Shown piece after piece: positions 52,467-61,105 of a DNA stretch of 64,000 nt (the first letter of the stretch is position 1; the number at the start of each line of letters is the position of its first letter). This DNA is from Haloechinothrix alba (GTDB taxonomy: Bacteria; Actinomycetota; Actinomycetes; Mycobacteriales; Pseudonocardiaceae), in contig NZ_FZNW01000016.1 of NCBI RefSeq assembly GCF_900188115.1, forward strand, positions 1 through 64,000, given 5' to 3'. Under the pieces are notes generated by a model. It was not told where the DNA came from. It worked only from the letters and a program-made list of their open reading frames with translations, and searched no databases. A program made the translations under genes and the position numbers.

Positions 52467-53270
52467 CTAGTCGTGCTGCGGGTTGAAGTCGCTGACACTA
52501 CCCCAACGACCGGGGGGTAGGACGATCACACGCGCCTTGCCGACGACATGATCCTCCGGAACGGCACCCTGCTCACCACCACCGCCCTGGATCCGCGAGT
52601 CGCTGGAGTTGTTGCGGTTGTCACCCATCATCCACAGCGAGTCCTCCGGCACGTCGACCGGGCCGAAGGACCGCTGCTCACGTTCCCGGCCCGGTTCCCA
52701 GTGCAGGTACGGCTCGTCGAGCGGCTCCCCGTCGACCAGAACGCGGTTCTGCTCGTCGCAGCACTCCACCGTCTGACCACCCTCGGCGATGATGCGCTTG
52801 ACGAAGTCCCGCTCGTCCGGTGGCGCCATGCCCACGACGGCGCCGAGCTGCTGCAGGAACCCTGCCACCGGGTTCGCGGGCTCCGCAACCGGAGCATCGG
52901 TCTCGGTCCAGGCCCGTGGCCCGTGGAACACCACCACATCACCCGGCTCCGGGTCGGTGAAGTTGTACACGAGCTTGTCGACCAGCACACGGTCCGGCGT
53001 ACAGCCGGGACACCCGTGCAACGTCGTCTGCATCGAGCCGGACGGGATCATGTACACCCGCGCCACGAAATGCTGGATGGTGAACGTCAGGACGAGAGCG
53101 ACGAGGATGAGAATGGGCAGCTCTTTCCAGAAGGAACGCTGCTTCTCCGGCTTACGTTTGCGGTGCGCGCCGCCCCTACGCGGCGCCTGCCCGGAGGCTG
53201 ACTCCCCGTCGAACCGTCCCCGGTGCTCGGGACTGTCGCCGGATCCACTCGCAGGCACGGGCTTGACCAC
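52467..53270 (-). CDS. lepB: Signal peptidase I
   Basis: A 267-residue membrane serine protease that removes signal peptides. A basic cytoplasmic start (RRGGAHRKRKPEKQR) is followed by one TM helix (ELPILILVALVLTFTIQ). The catalytic Ser lies in YMIPSGSMQTTL and the Lys in ERDFVKRIIAEGGQTV. Box E is WMMGDNRNNSSDSR. Order rplS-lepB-rnhB is conserved in actinobacteria. Confidence 0.95.
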   Translation of the reverse strand: MVKPVPASGSGDSPEHRGRFDGESASGQAPRRGGAHRKRKPEKQRSFWKELPILILVALVLTFTIQHFVARVYMIPSGSMQTTLHGCPGCTPDRVLVDKLVYNFTDPEPGDVVVFHGPRAWTETDAPVAEPANPVAGFLQQLGAVVGMAPPDERDFVKRIIAEGGQTVECCDEQNRVLVDGEPLDEPYLHWEPGREREQRSFGPVDVPEDSLWMMGDNRNNSSDSRIQGGGGEQGAVPEDHVVGKARVIVLPPGRWGSVSDFNPQHD

Positions 53271-53300
53271 GGGGCCAGAACCGGTTCTCGACCAGGCGCG

Positions 53301-53663
53301 TCAGGAACGCGCGACGGCCGACTCCCGACGCTCCGGGATACGCGCCTTCTTACCGCGAAGGTTGCGCAGGTAGTAGAGCTTGGCGCGCCGGACCACCCCG
53401 CGCTTGGCCACCTCGATCTTGGCGATGTTCGGTGAGTGCAGCGGGAACGTCCGCTCCACGCCGACACCGAACGACACCTTGCGCACGGTGAACGTCTCGC
53501 GGACGCCGCCACCCTGGCGGCGGATCACCACACCCTGGAAGACCTGGTTCCGCTCCCGGGTGCCCTCAATGACGCGGACGTGAACCTTCAACGTGTCGCC
53601 TGCCCGGAAGTACGGGATGTCGGAACGCAGCGACTCGGCGTCAAGAGCGTCCAGGGTGTTCAT
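53301..53663 (-). CDS. rplS: 50S ribosomal protein L19
   Basis: A 120-residue bL19. Family stretches: [61 protein letters not shown] and [15 protein letters not shown]. It sits at the 30S-50S interface. ATG 53663 is the canonical start. A 334-bp untranslated stretch separates it from trmD, so it probably has its own promoter. Confidence 0.97.
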   Translation of the reverse strand: MNTLDALDAESLRSDIPYFRAGDTLKVHVRVIEGTRERNQVFQGVVIRRQGGGVRETFTVRKVSFGVGVERTFPLHSPNIAKIEVAKRGVVRRAKLYYLRNLRGKKARIPERRESAVARS

Positions 53664-53997
53664 CGTCTTGGTCCGTCCTCGTTCATCGTATGGCTTGCCT
53701 ACATCCAGGCGCGTGGGACGCGGTGTCCGACGCGGGGCCTCGGCATGCGGTCGAGCCGTACTCGCTCGCTGCCGCCGTGAAGACCGCCCCACCCCCGCTC
53801 TACGGCGTGAGTCACCGTGCAGCGTGACGCTGGGCGACTCCTGCCAGCTGGGTCGTGACAACTCACCCGGCCTGGAGAATTACCGCGACATGTCGCGCGC
53901 ACCGCGCGATCACGCCGACGGTGCCAGTATTACAGATCCCACTCCCACCGGCGCACCCGGGGGAGGTCACCGTCGCCGCGTGCCGCGGACCGGCACC
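53664..53997 (-). promoter_or_regulatory. Intergenic region upstream of rplS, with a candidate -10 box
   Basis: A 334-bp region without a convincing gene. On the minus strand TAATAC (53932 down to 53927) could be a -10 element. No clear -35 was seen. The long distance to rplS (about 260 bases) would leave room for an L19 autoregulatory leader, which is speculation. Confidence 0.3.
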
Positions 53998-54780
53998 TCA
54001 CCGGTCCGCCCGCAGCGACTCGAGCAGTGCTCGGTCCCGCTCGTCGAGCGCATCCTCCGGCAGGCGGTCCACCAGGTCCGGACGGCGGTGGAAGGTTCGA
54101 ACCAACGCCTGGTCCCTGCGCCACCGGTCCACGAGTGCGTGGTTACCGGACAGCAGCACCTCCGGAACGGAGAGGTCGCGCCATACCTCGGGCCGGGTAT
54201 AGCTCGGGCCTTCGAGCAAACCGTCCAGGGCCGTGGAGAACGAGTCCTGCGCGGCCGAGGTCGGGTTACCGAGCACCCCGGGCAGCAGCCGCGCGAACGC
54301 CTCCACGATCACCAGCACGGCGGCCTCGCCGCCCACCAGCACGTAGTCCCCGACGGAGACCTCGTCAACCGGCATCCTGCGCGCGGCATCGTCGATGACG
54401 CGCTGGTCGATGCCTTCGTAGCGGCCACACGCGAAAATCAGGTGTTCCTCCGCCGCGTACTCCTGCGCGCATCGCTGGGTGAACGGGCGCCCGGCCGGGG
54501 TCGGCACCACGAGACGAGGGCGGGGCTTCGTCCCTGGCTCGTCACCCTCCGCCTGCGGTGCGACGGCATCCAGTGCCTCACCCCACACCTGCGGCTTCAT
54601 CACCATGCCCGGGCCGCCGCCGTAGGGCGCGTCGTCCACTGCGCGGTGCACATCGTGCGTCCAGTCCCGCAGGTCGTGCACGCCGAGGTTGATCAGACCC
54701 CGCTCGACGGCCTTCCCGAGCAGCGCGGCACGCAACGGCTGGAGGTACTCCGGGAAGATCGTGATGACGTCGATGCGCAT
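53998..54780 (-). CDS. trmD: tRNA (guanine37-N1)-methyltransferase
   Basis: A 260-residue SPOUT-class methyltransferase that modifies G37 and prevents frameshifting. It starts MRIDVITIFPEYLQPLRAALLGKAVERGL. The knot region is FACGRYEGIDQRVIDD and EVSVGDYVLVGGEAAVLVIVEAFARLLPGVLGN. LLSGNHALVDRWRRDQAL completes it. It directly follows rimM. Confidence 0.97.
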   Translation of the reverse strand: MRIDVITIFPEYLQPLRAALLGKAVERGLINLGVHDLRDWTHDVHRAVDDAPYGGGPGMVMKPQVWGEALDAVAPQAEGDEPGTKPRPRLVVPTPAGRPFTQRCAQEYAAEEHLIFACGRYEGIDQRVIDDAARRMPVDEVSVGDYVLVGGEAAVLVIVEAFARLLPGVLGNPTSAAQDSFSTALDGLLEGPSYTRPEVWRDLSVPEVLLSGNHALVDRWRRDQALVRTFHRRPDLVDRLPEDALDERDRALLESLRADR

Positions 54781-54782
54781 CG

Positions 54783-55298
54783 TTACGGGTTACTCCAGAA
54801 GGCCTTCCGGGGGTCCAGCACCAGCCTGCCCCCCTCGACGTCCACCGTCGGCACGATCGCGCGTACGAACGGGACGAGCACCTCGTGGCCATCCACGTCG
54901 AGCACGAGCAGATCACCGGCCGGACCGTGCGCCACGTCCCGAACGGGACCGACGGGCGTGCCGTCGACGCGTTCGGCACGCAGGCCGATCAGCTCGTGAT
55001 CGTAGAACTCTTCCGGGTCCTCGGCAGGCGGCAGCTCGGCGGTGTCGACGACGAGCAGGCAGCCACGCAGCGCCTCGGCGTCCTCCCGCGTACTGACCTG
55101 GTCGAATCGGACCAGCAGCCGGTTACCGTGCCACCGGCTGCTCCGCACGGTCAGCGCGGTGGACGGTTCGTCCTTGCCTCGCGCGGTGAGCCCGGCCTCG
55201 TCCGCGAACCGTTCGTCCGGCGCGTCGGTACGCACATCGACAACGAGCTCGCCGCGGATGCCGTGTGCCTTGGCCACCCGCCCGACGACGACGTCCAC
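54783..55298 (-). CDS. rimM: Ribosome maturation factor RimM
   Basis: A 171-residue 16S processing factor that binds S19. The N-terminal RimM barrel has VVVGRVAKAHGIRGELVV, with DTAELPPAEDPEEFYDHELIGL between the two parts. The C-terminal PRC barrel has LLVLDVDGHEVLVPFVRAIVPTVD. It stands between khpA and trmD in the standard order. Confidence 0.95.
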   Translation of the reverse strand: MDVVVGRVAKAHGIRGELVVDVRTDAPDERFADEAGLTARGKDEPSTALTVRSSRWHGNRLLVRFDQVSTREDAEALRGCLLVVDTAELPPAEDPEEFYDHELIGLRAERVDGTPVGPVRDVAHGPAGDLLVLDVDGHEVLVPFVRAIVPTVDVEGGRLVLDPRKAFWSNP

Positions 55299-55367
55299 GC
55301 CTCACCTTCCTGGGGCTGCGCCCGCTCCCCCGCAGCTACGCGACGGGATGGGTACCCGGACGCGGGG

Positions 55368-55607
55368 TCACCGATCCGTGTCGATCACGTCCACGCGCAC
55401 GCCGCGACCACCGACCCCGCCCATCACGGTCCGCAACGCCGTAGCCGTGCGCCCGCCACGACCGATGACCTTGCCAAGGTCATCGGGATGCACGTGCACT
55501 TCCAGCGTACGTCCGCGCCGGTTCGTGACCAGCTCGACCCGCACCTCATCGGGATGTTCGACGATGCCGCGAACGAGGTGCTCGAGGGAGTCCGCGAGAA
55601 AGCTCAC
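55368..55607 (-). CDS. khpA: KH-domain RNA-binding protein KhpA
   Basis: A 79-residue single KH domain. The GxxG loop is [16 protein letters not shown], and the protein begins [23 protein letters not shown]. KhpA pairs with KhpB and affects cell elongation and mRNAs in Gram-positives (family knowledge). It overlaps the rpsP stop by 4 bp, so the two are translated together. Confidence 0.93.
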   Translation of the reverse strand: MSFLADSLEHLVRGIVEHPDEVRVELVTNRRGRTLEVHVHPDDLGKVIGRGGRTATALRTVMGGVGGRGVRVDVIDTDR

Positions 55608-56104
55608 GCCCCGTCCTCGGTAGCGGCGTCCTGACCGGTCGCTCCGTCGCCTGCGGCCGCGTTATCGGCCGTGGCGGAAGCGCCGCCCTCGGACTCCTCC
55701 GACTTGGCGGACTTCTTGCCGCCCTTCTTCTTCGACGTGCCCGCCTCCGCGGTGGGCTCGCCATCGGCCTCGGCGAGCGCCTTGTTGAACAGCTCTTCCT
55801 TGCTCGGCTTGGGCTCGGCGGCCTTCAGCCTACCTTCGGCACCGGGCAGGCCCTTGAACTTCTGCCAGTCACCGGTGACGCGGAGCAGACGCTGGACCGG
55901 CTCCGTCGGCTGCGCGCCGACGCCGAGCCAGTACTGCGCGCGCTCGGAGTCGACCTCGATCAGGCTCGGCTCGTCCTTCGGGTGATACTTCCCGATCGTT
56001 TCGATGGCCCTGCCATCCCTGCGAGTGCGGGCGTCGGCCACGATGACCCGGTAGTAGGGCGCACGGATCTTGCCGAGACGCTGCAGTTTGATCTTGACGG
56101 CCAC
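55604..56104 (-). CDS. rpsP: 30S ribosomal protein S16
   Basis: A 166-residue bS16 that is long because of a low-complexity Ala/Glu/Lys-rich C-terminal tail (from about 110) typical of actinobacteria. The conserved core reads [31 protein letters not shown], then [34 protein letters not shown]. It begins the rpsP-khpA-rimM-trmD unit. Confidence 0.97.
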   Translation of the reverse strand: MAVKIKLQRLGKIRAPYYRVIVADARTRRDGRAIETIGKYHPKDEPSLIEVDSERAQYWLGVGAQPTEPVQRLLRVTGDWQKFKGLPGAEGRLKAAEPKPSKEELFNKALAEADGEPTAEAGTSKKKGGKKSAKSEESEGGASATADNAAAGDGATGQDAATEDGA

Positions 56105-56187
56105 GGGTGTGGAACTCCTTGTGTGTTAACCGAAGTCGAGTCATTCACGACTGGGCAGGGCGGGGACGCGTACGGTTCCCGCTGGAC

Positions 56188-56319
56188 TCAGTGACAGCGG
56201 GTCGGCAGCACCACCCGCCTGTTCGTGAATAACCCTCCTTGCATCTGTCCGTTCGATCGTGGTCGGCCACGCGCCATCCGAGTGGGGGGCGGACGCCGCA
56301 GCCGGAAGGCTGTGTTCAT
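56188..56319 (-). CDS. Possible small basic protein (43 aa) upstream of rpsP
   Basis: From ATG 56319 the frame reads MNTAFRLRRPPPTRMARGRP and ends RRVVLPTRCH. GAGGTT precedes the ATG. It is Arg-rich and has no recognised domain. A second ribosome-site-like AAGGAGGG lies inside it, before a GTG that would encode only eight residues ending TRCH. It may be a leader ORF for rpsP or simply chance. The remainder of the 331-bp gap (56105-56435) shows nothing else. Confidence 0.25.
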   Translation of the reverse strand: MNTAFRLRRPPPTRMARGRPRSNGQMQGGLFTNRRVVLPTRCH

Positions 56320-56435
56320 CAGAACCTCGACACGGTGAGAGGGCCCGGTCGAGGCAGGCAAGGATTCATTGTGCCAGACGTCGTCCCCGTCCTCGTCGAC
56401 CACCCTCGGGCATCCGAGCCCCGCACCGTCCGTCC

Positions 56436-57182
56436 CTACAGCTGCAGCACGCCCAGTGCGGTCAGCAGGATCGCCAGAGCCGGGAAGAAGTTGTTGACCT
56501 GGTGCGCGATGATGCTGGCGAGCAACCGCCCTGTCACCAACCTGGCTAGCCCGATCGGGATGGCGATCACCAGCAACAGCGTGGTCCGCAGCGGTTCCAG
56601 GTGGCTGACGGCGAACACCGCCGTGGAGATCACGAACGCGGCGAACCTGCCCCACAGCATCGTCTTCCACTGCAGGCGCTCGATGGCGCTCCACAGCAGG
56701 CCACGGAAGATGATCTCTTCACAGATGGGGCCGACCAGCCACAGGTAGAAGAACACGGTCAGCGCGGCATACACCGACAGCGGCCGGTCGGCCACCAGCG
56801 CGCCGATCGCCGACTGCGCGTCGTCCTCGCCGACGAACCGGGTCCACACGGCGACGCCGAGCGTGGTGATCACCAGACCGAGCGCACCGAACCGCAGGCC
56901 TGTCTTGACGTCGTCCCAGCGCGGTTGGAGTGAGAGGTCCCGGACGGGGCCGTTACCGCGCACCACCGTGACGAGTAACGCGACGGCCACCGCGACGAGG
57001 GTCGGCGTGATGGTCCCGATCAGCACGTGCCGGGTCGGGATGCTCGCCCCATCCGACGACGACCCCAGCAGCGCGGAGACGAAGGCCGCTGTGGTCAGCA
57101 GCACTGCCTCCACCAGCAAGAACGCGCCGAACCCCCAACGAGGGCTCGGCAGCGACTCTGTTCGCACCTGCACCGACGCCAT
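56436..57182 (-). CDS. CPBP-family intramembrane glutamic protease (second of a pair)
   Basis: A 248-residue membrane protein with about seven hydrophobic segments. The ABI/CPBP motifs are present: EEIIFRGLLWSAIER (EExxxR), FAVSHLEP (FxxxH) and IIAHQVNNFFPA (HxxxN/B). Such proteins resemble Rce1 prenyl-protein endopeptidases and act in bacteriocin self-immunity or membrane-protein processing. ATG 57182 shares a base with the stop of another CPBP gene, so the two are coupled. The very long open frame upstream is a shadow. Confidence 0.88.
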   Translation of the reverse strand: MASVQVRTESLPSPRWGFGAFLLVEAVLLTTAAFVSALLGSSSDGASIPTRHVLIGTITPTLVAVAVALLVTVVRGNGPVRDLSLQPRWDDVKTGLRFGALGLVITTLGVAVWTRFVGEDDAQSAIGALVADRPLSVYAALTVFFYLWLVGPICEEIIFRGLLWSAIERLQWKTMLWGRFAAFVISTAVFAVSHLEPLRTTLLLVIAIPIGLARLVTGRLLASIIAHQVNNFFPALAILLTALGVLQL

Positions 57183-57958
57183 CAGGACACCAGGAACAGC
57201 AGGATCGCGGGTGGGAGGTTGTTCGTACCATGCGCGACCACGCTCGCGCCGAGGCGACCGGTGACGTAACGCGCGAGGCCGATCGCGACACCCTGCCCGA
57301 ACAGCGCGAGAGTTCGCGCGGGCTCGGCGTGCAGGTACGCGAACAGTACGGCGCTGAGCACCACGATGGCCCAGGCAGGCACCCGGTAGTGCGCGAGCGC
57401 GTTCCACAACGCGCCCCGTACGAGCAGCTCCTCGGTGAGCGGGGCCACGATCACCAGTGCGCCCGCGAACACCAGCAGCCACACCAGGTCGTCCCCCAGC
57501 CCTTCGGCGAGCCCGTGCAGCGGGCTGTCCGTGAACTCGTCCGACCCGTAGACAGTGATCGTGACCAGGTTGATCAGGTAACCGGCGAGCAGGGCGAAGC
57601 CACCGCAGGCGACGCCGATCTGCACATCACGCCAGTTCGGCAGCAGCGCGTAGTCGGAGCGCGGCCCCTGCCCCCAGAGCCGGGAGCCGAGCAGGGGCCC
57701 GACACCGAGAAGCAGGTTCGGCACGAAGGCGAGCAGGAGCACCGGTCCGAGCTCGGGCACGGTCAGCGGCCCGACGCCCGGTTCGGCTCCGGTCACCGCC
57801 AGCCCCACGAGCAGGCCGGCGAGGTGGTACCCGCCCAGCCCGATGAACAGCGCCAGCAGGCCCCAGTGCGTACCGAGCACGAGACCGTCGCCTGCGGGCG
57901 CCCGCGCCTCGGTCGGCTCCCGCCGCCCCGGCTCGCCGTCCCCCGTAGGTGTACTCAC
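57182..57958 (-). CDS. CPBP-family intramembrane glutamic protease (first of a pair)
   Basis: A 258-residue membrane protein with motifs TEELLVRGALWNALAHYRVP, LFAYLHAEPAR and VVAHGTNNLPPA, the same three active-site motifs as its downstream neighbour. The two differ in most other positions, so this is an old duplication. GTG at 57958 overlaps the amidohydrolase stop by 4 bp, linking three genes in one operon. Confidence 0.88.
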   Translation of the reverse strand: MSTPTGDGEPGRREPTEARAPAGDGLVLGTHWGLLALFIGLGGYHLAGLLVGLAVTGAEPGVGPLTVPELGPVLLLAFVPNLLLGVGPLLGSRLWGQGPRSDYALLPNWRDVQIGVACGGFALLAGYLINLVTITVYGSDEFTDSPLHGLAEGLGDDLVWLLVFAGALVIVAPLTEELLVRGALWNALAHYRVPAWAIVVLSAVLFAYLHAEPARTLALFGQGVAIGLARYVTGRLGASVVAHGTNNLPPAILLFLVS

Positions 57959-59082
57959 CGGACAACCGTGCCCCGGAGTACCACGCGGGCCGGTGTGCGC
58001 ACCACGCCGACGTCGGCGCGGGGGTCACGATCGAACACGAGCAGGTCGGCCTCGGTCCCGTCGTCGAGCCGGTGGTACCCGAGCCACTCCCGCGCGCTCC
58101 AGGACGCGGCCCCCAGCACCCGCTCGTCGGGCATCCCGGCGTCGCGTAACGCCACCATCTCGTCGGCGATACGGCCGTGCGCGATCGTCCCGCCCGCGTC
58201 GGTTCCCGTGTAGATCGGCACGCCGGCCTCCAGCGCAGCCCGGACCATCTCGCCTGCGCCCGCGTGCAGCGCCCGCATGTGGGAGGCGTAGGTCGGGTAC
58301 TTGCGTGCCTGGTCCGCGATGGCCGGGAAGGTCTCGATGTTGATCAAGGTCGGGACGACCGCGACACCGCGCCGCGCGGCCTCGTCGACGAGCCCTGCCG
58401 ACAGCAGGCCTGTGGCGTGTTCGAGGCAGTCCACCCCCGCTTCGAGCAATCCGGGTAGCGCATCCTCGCCGAACACGTGCGCGGTCACCCGCGCGCCCGC
58501 GCCGTGCGCCACCCGGACCGCTTCCGCCAGCACACCATCGGGCCACAGCGGGGCGAGATCGCCGACCGACCTGTCGATCCAGTCGCCGACGAGCTTGACC
58601 CACCCGTCGCCGGCGGCGGCCTGCTCTGCGACGGCTTGGCCGAGCAGCTCGGGATCGTCCAGCTCGATACCGAGGCCGGGGATGTATCGCTTGGCCAGTG
58701 CGATGTGCCGGCCGGCACGGATGATGCGCGGCAGGTCCGGTTGGGACTGCAGGGGACTGTTGTCCATCGGCACGCCGCAGTCGCGGACCAGCAGCGTACC
58801 GCCTTCCCTGTCGGCGATGGCCTGCTCGCGCGCCTCGCCGAGCGTCGCGGCCGTCGTATCGCCCGTACCGATACCAGGGTGGCAGTGCGCGTCGACCAGC
58901 CCAGGGAGCGCGTAGCCGGACTCGGCGATGGTGCGTGCTCCGGGGACCGGGGTATGCCAGACCTTGCCGTGCTGGACCCACAGGTCACGCTCGTCGCCGT
59001 CCGGCAGCACGACACAGCGCAGGTGCAGCGCAGGCTCCGAGGGCTCCGCACCGTCCTGGCTCGACCCTTGTGGCTCGGTCAT
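57955..59082 (-). CDS. Amidohydrolase-family protein (Rv2915c-like)
   Basis: A 375-residue metal-dependent hydrolase of the imidazolonepropionase-like group. The metal motif is GLVDAHCHPGIGTGD (HxH, about 60-75). VTAHVFGEDALPGLLEAGVDCLEHATGL gives two more His, and YTGTDAGGTIAHGRIADEMVAL the Asp. The last residues RADVGVVRTPARVVLRGTVV are the usual beta-sandwich strand. Substrate unknown. It is followed by two coupled CPBP genes and sits directly after ffh. Confidence 0.88.
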   Translation of the reverse strand: MTEPQGSSQDGAEPSEPALHLRCVVLPDGDERDLWVQHGKVWHTPVPGARTIAESGYALPGLVDAHCHPGIGTGDTTAATLGEAREQAIADREGGTLLVRDCGVPMDNSPLQSQPDLPRIIRAGRHIALAKRYIPGLGIELDDPELLGQAVAEQAAAGDGWVKLVGDWIDRSVGDLAPLWPDGVLAEAVRVAHGAGARVTAHVFGEDALPGLLEAGVDCLEHATGLLSAGLVDEAARRGVAVVPTLINIETFPAIADQARKYPTYASHMRALHAGAGEMVRAALEAGVPIYTGTDAGGTIAHGRIADEMVALRDAGMPDERVLGAASWSAREWLGYHRLDDGTEADLLVFDRDPRADVGVVRTPARVVLRGTVVR

Positions 59083-59100
59083 CAAGCGGGCAACACTCGC

Positions 59101-60639
59101 TTACTTCTTCTTCGGCAGGTTGAGCTTCGACGGATCGAAACCGGGGGGCAGCTCGTTCATGCCGCCGCCGAGCTTGGACATGTCGGGCATGCTCTCGCCG
59201 CCACCGGCAGGTGGCATCGGCATCCCGCCCGGCATACCGCCCTTGACCTTGGGCGGCGTGGGGCCACGGCCCTTGCCCTTCTTGCCTTTCTTGCCCTTGC
59301 GGTTCTTCTTGCTTCCGCCGGCGCCGCCTCCGAAGCCGAAACTGCCCGCCATCTGGGCCATCATCTTGCGCGCTTCGAAGAACCGGTTGACCAGGTCATT
59401 GACATCGCGTACCGCTACGCCGGACCCGTTCGCGATACGCAGCCGCCGCGAGGCGTTGATGATCTTCGGGTTCGCGCGTTCGGCGGGCGTCATGCCCCTG
59501 ATGATCGCCTGGAGCCGGTCCAGGTGGGAGTCGTCGAAGTCGGCGAGCTGCTCCTTCATCTGACCGCCACCGGGGAGCATGCCGAGCAGGTTGCCGATCG
59601 GCCCCATCTTGCGCACCGACAACATCTGCTCGAGGAAGTCCTCGAGGGTGAGCTCGCCGGTGCCGATCTTCGCGGCGGTCTGCTCGGCCTGCTCCTGGTC
59701 GAAAGCCTGCTCAGCCTGCTCGATCAGCGTGAGCATGTCGCCCATGCCCAGGATCCGGCTGGCCATCCTGTCCGGATGGAACGCGTCGAAGTCCGCCAGC
59801 TTCTCACCGTTCGACGCGTACAAGATCGGCTGCCCGGTGACCTCACGAACGCTCAGTGCCGCACCGCCACGCGCGTCGCCGTCGAGCTTGGTGAGCACCA
59901 CACCGCTGAAGCCGACGCCGTCGCGGAACGCCTCCGCAGTCGTCACGGCGTCCTGACCGGTCATCGCGTCGACCACGAACAGGGTCTCGTCCGGCTGCAC
60001 GGCGTCCCGGATGTCGGAGGCCTGCCGCATCATCTCCTCGTCGACACCCAGCCGCCCTGCGGTGTCGACGATCACGATGTCGTGCTGCGCGCCGCGCGCC
60101 TCGTCGACACCGCGCCGCGCCACGTCAACCGGGTCCCCGACCCCGTTGCCCTCTTCCGGGGCGAACACCGGCACGCCCGCACGCTCGCCGACGACCTGCA
60201 GCTGCGTCACCGCGTTCGGCCGCTGCAGGTCGCAGGCGACCAGCAGTGGCGTGTGCCCCTTGCCCTTGAGATGCATCGCCAGCTTGCCCGCCAGCGTGGT
60301 CTTACCGGACCCTTGCAGGCCGGCGAGCATGATCACGGACGGCGGGTTCTTGGCGAGGTTGAGCCTGCGGCTCTCCCCGCCGAGGATGCCGACGAGCTCG
60401 TCATTGACGATCTTGATGACCTGTTGCGCCGGGTTCAGCGCCTGCGAGACCTCGGCACCCTTGGCCCGCTCCTTGACCTGACCGATGAAGGAGCGCACCA
60501 CCGGCAGTGCCACGTCGGCTTCCAGCAGCGCCACGCGGATCTCGCGCGCCGTCGCATCGATATCGGCTTCGGTCAGTTTGCCCTTGCTGCGCAGGTTCTG
60601 CAGGACCGACGTGAGGCGGTCGGAGAGGGTGTCGAACAC
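59101..60639 (-). CDS. ffh: Signal recognition particle protein Ffh
   Basis: A 512-residue SRP GTPase that targets nascent membrane proteins. The N domain starts VFDTLSDRLTSVLQNLRSKGKLTEADID. G motifs are GLQGSGKTTLAGKLA, DTAGRLGVD, TKLDGDARGG and the GEKLADFDAFHPDRMASRILGMGD segment. The Met-rich M domain is followed by a Gly/Pro/Lys-rich tail. GTG 60639 is preferred because GGAG lies eight bases upstream and it matches the family start. Confidence 0.97.
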   Translation of the reverse strand: MFDTLSDRLTSVLQNLRSKGKLTEADIDATAREIRVALLEADVALPVVRSFIGQVKERAKGAEVSQALNPAQQVIKIVNDELVGILGGESRRLNLAKNPPSVIMLAGLQGSGKTTLAGKLAMHLKGKGHTPLLVACDLQRPNAVTQLQVVGERAGVPVFAPEEGNGVGDPVDVARRGVDEARGAQHDIVIVDTAGRLGVDEEMMRQASDIRDAVQPDETLFVVDAMTGQDAVTTAEAFRDGVGFSGVVLTKLDGDARGGAALSVREVTGQPILYASNGEKLADFDAFHPDRMASRILGMGDMLTLIEQAEQAFDQEQAEQTAAKIGTGELTLEDFLEQMLSVRKMGPIGNLLGMLPGGGQMKEQLADFDDSHLDRLQAIIRGMTPAERANPKIINASRRLRIANGSGVAVRDVNDLVNRFFEARKMMAQMAGSFGFGGGAGGSKKNRKGKKGKKGKGRGPTPPKVKGGMPGGMPMPPAGGGESMPDMSKLGGGMNELPPGFDPSKLNLPKKK

Positions 60640-61105
60640 AGGTCGCACTCCAGCTGGTCGTGGTTGCTCTGCCGGGACCGTTCGGCCGCGAGGTACCCAG
60701 CCACCCCCACAGTATCCCGACGGCTCCCGGTTCGTGCGAGGGCCGGATCGAGCACGCCGTTCGAGCCGGCAGGTGACCGGGCGTCACCGGACCGGGCCGA
60801 TCGCTGCGCCGGGGTGCCGGGAACGCCTCTCGCGGTGTCGCGTACCGGCACGTGTCCCGTGAGCCTACGCGGCGCGCGGGGCGGGGTGAGGTTACGAGCG
60901 TGTCAGAGGTTGACCCGCCCCCTCGAACGAGCCGACCTCTGACACGCGGTCTCGCGCGCCTCCCCGCAAGCCGGGCCTGTCGCCAAACCCCCAGTACCTG
61001 GCGTCACGCCTCCCGGCTCGCTGTCCCGCCGCGCGACGCCTGCCAGAGTGCCCGACTCGCGCCGCCGCGCACAGCGGGAATCCCCCTGGGAGCCGGTGAG
61101 TAGTT
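60640..61105. other. Gene-free interval between glnD and ffh
   Basis: A 466-bp interval with no convincing coding frame on either strand. It contains a perfect 12-bp stem hairpin (60899-60946). The ffh promoter should lie in the first 200 bp before its start, but I see no clear -10/-35 pair. Confidence 0.4.
60899..60946 (-). terminator. Hairpin downstream of glnD
   Basis: CGTGTCAGAGGT (60899-60910) pairs perfectly with ACCTCTGACACG (60935-60946) across a 24-base loop. It lies about 160 bp past the glnD stop and 260 bp before ffh. Probably the end of the amt-glnB-glnD operon. A lack of U-tract leaves some doubt. Confidence 0.5.
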
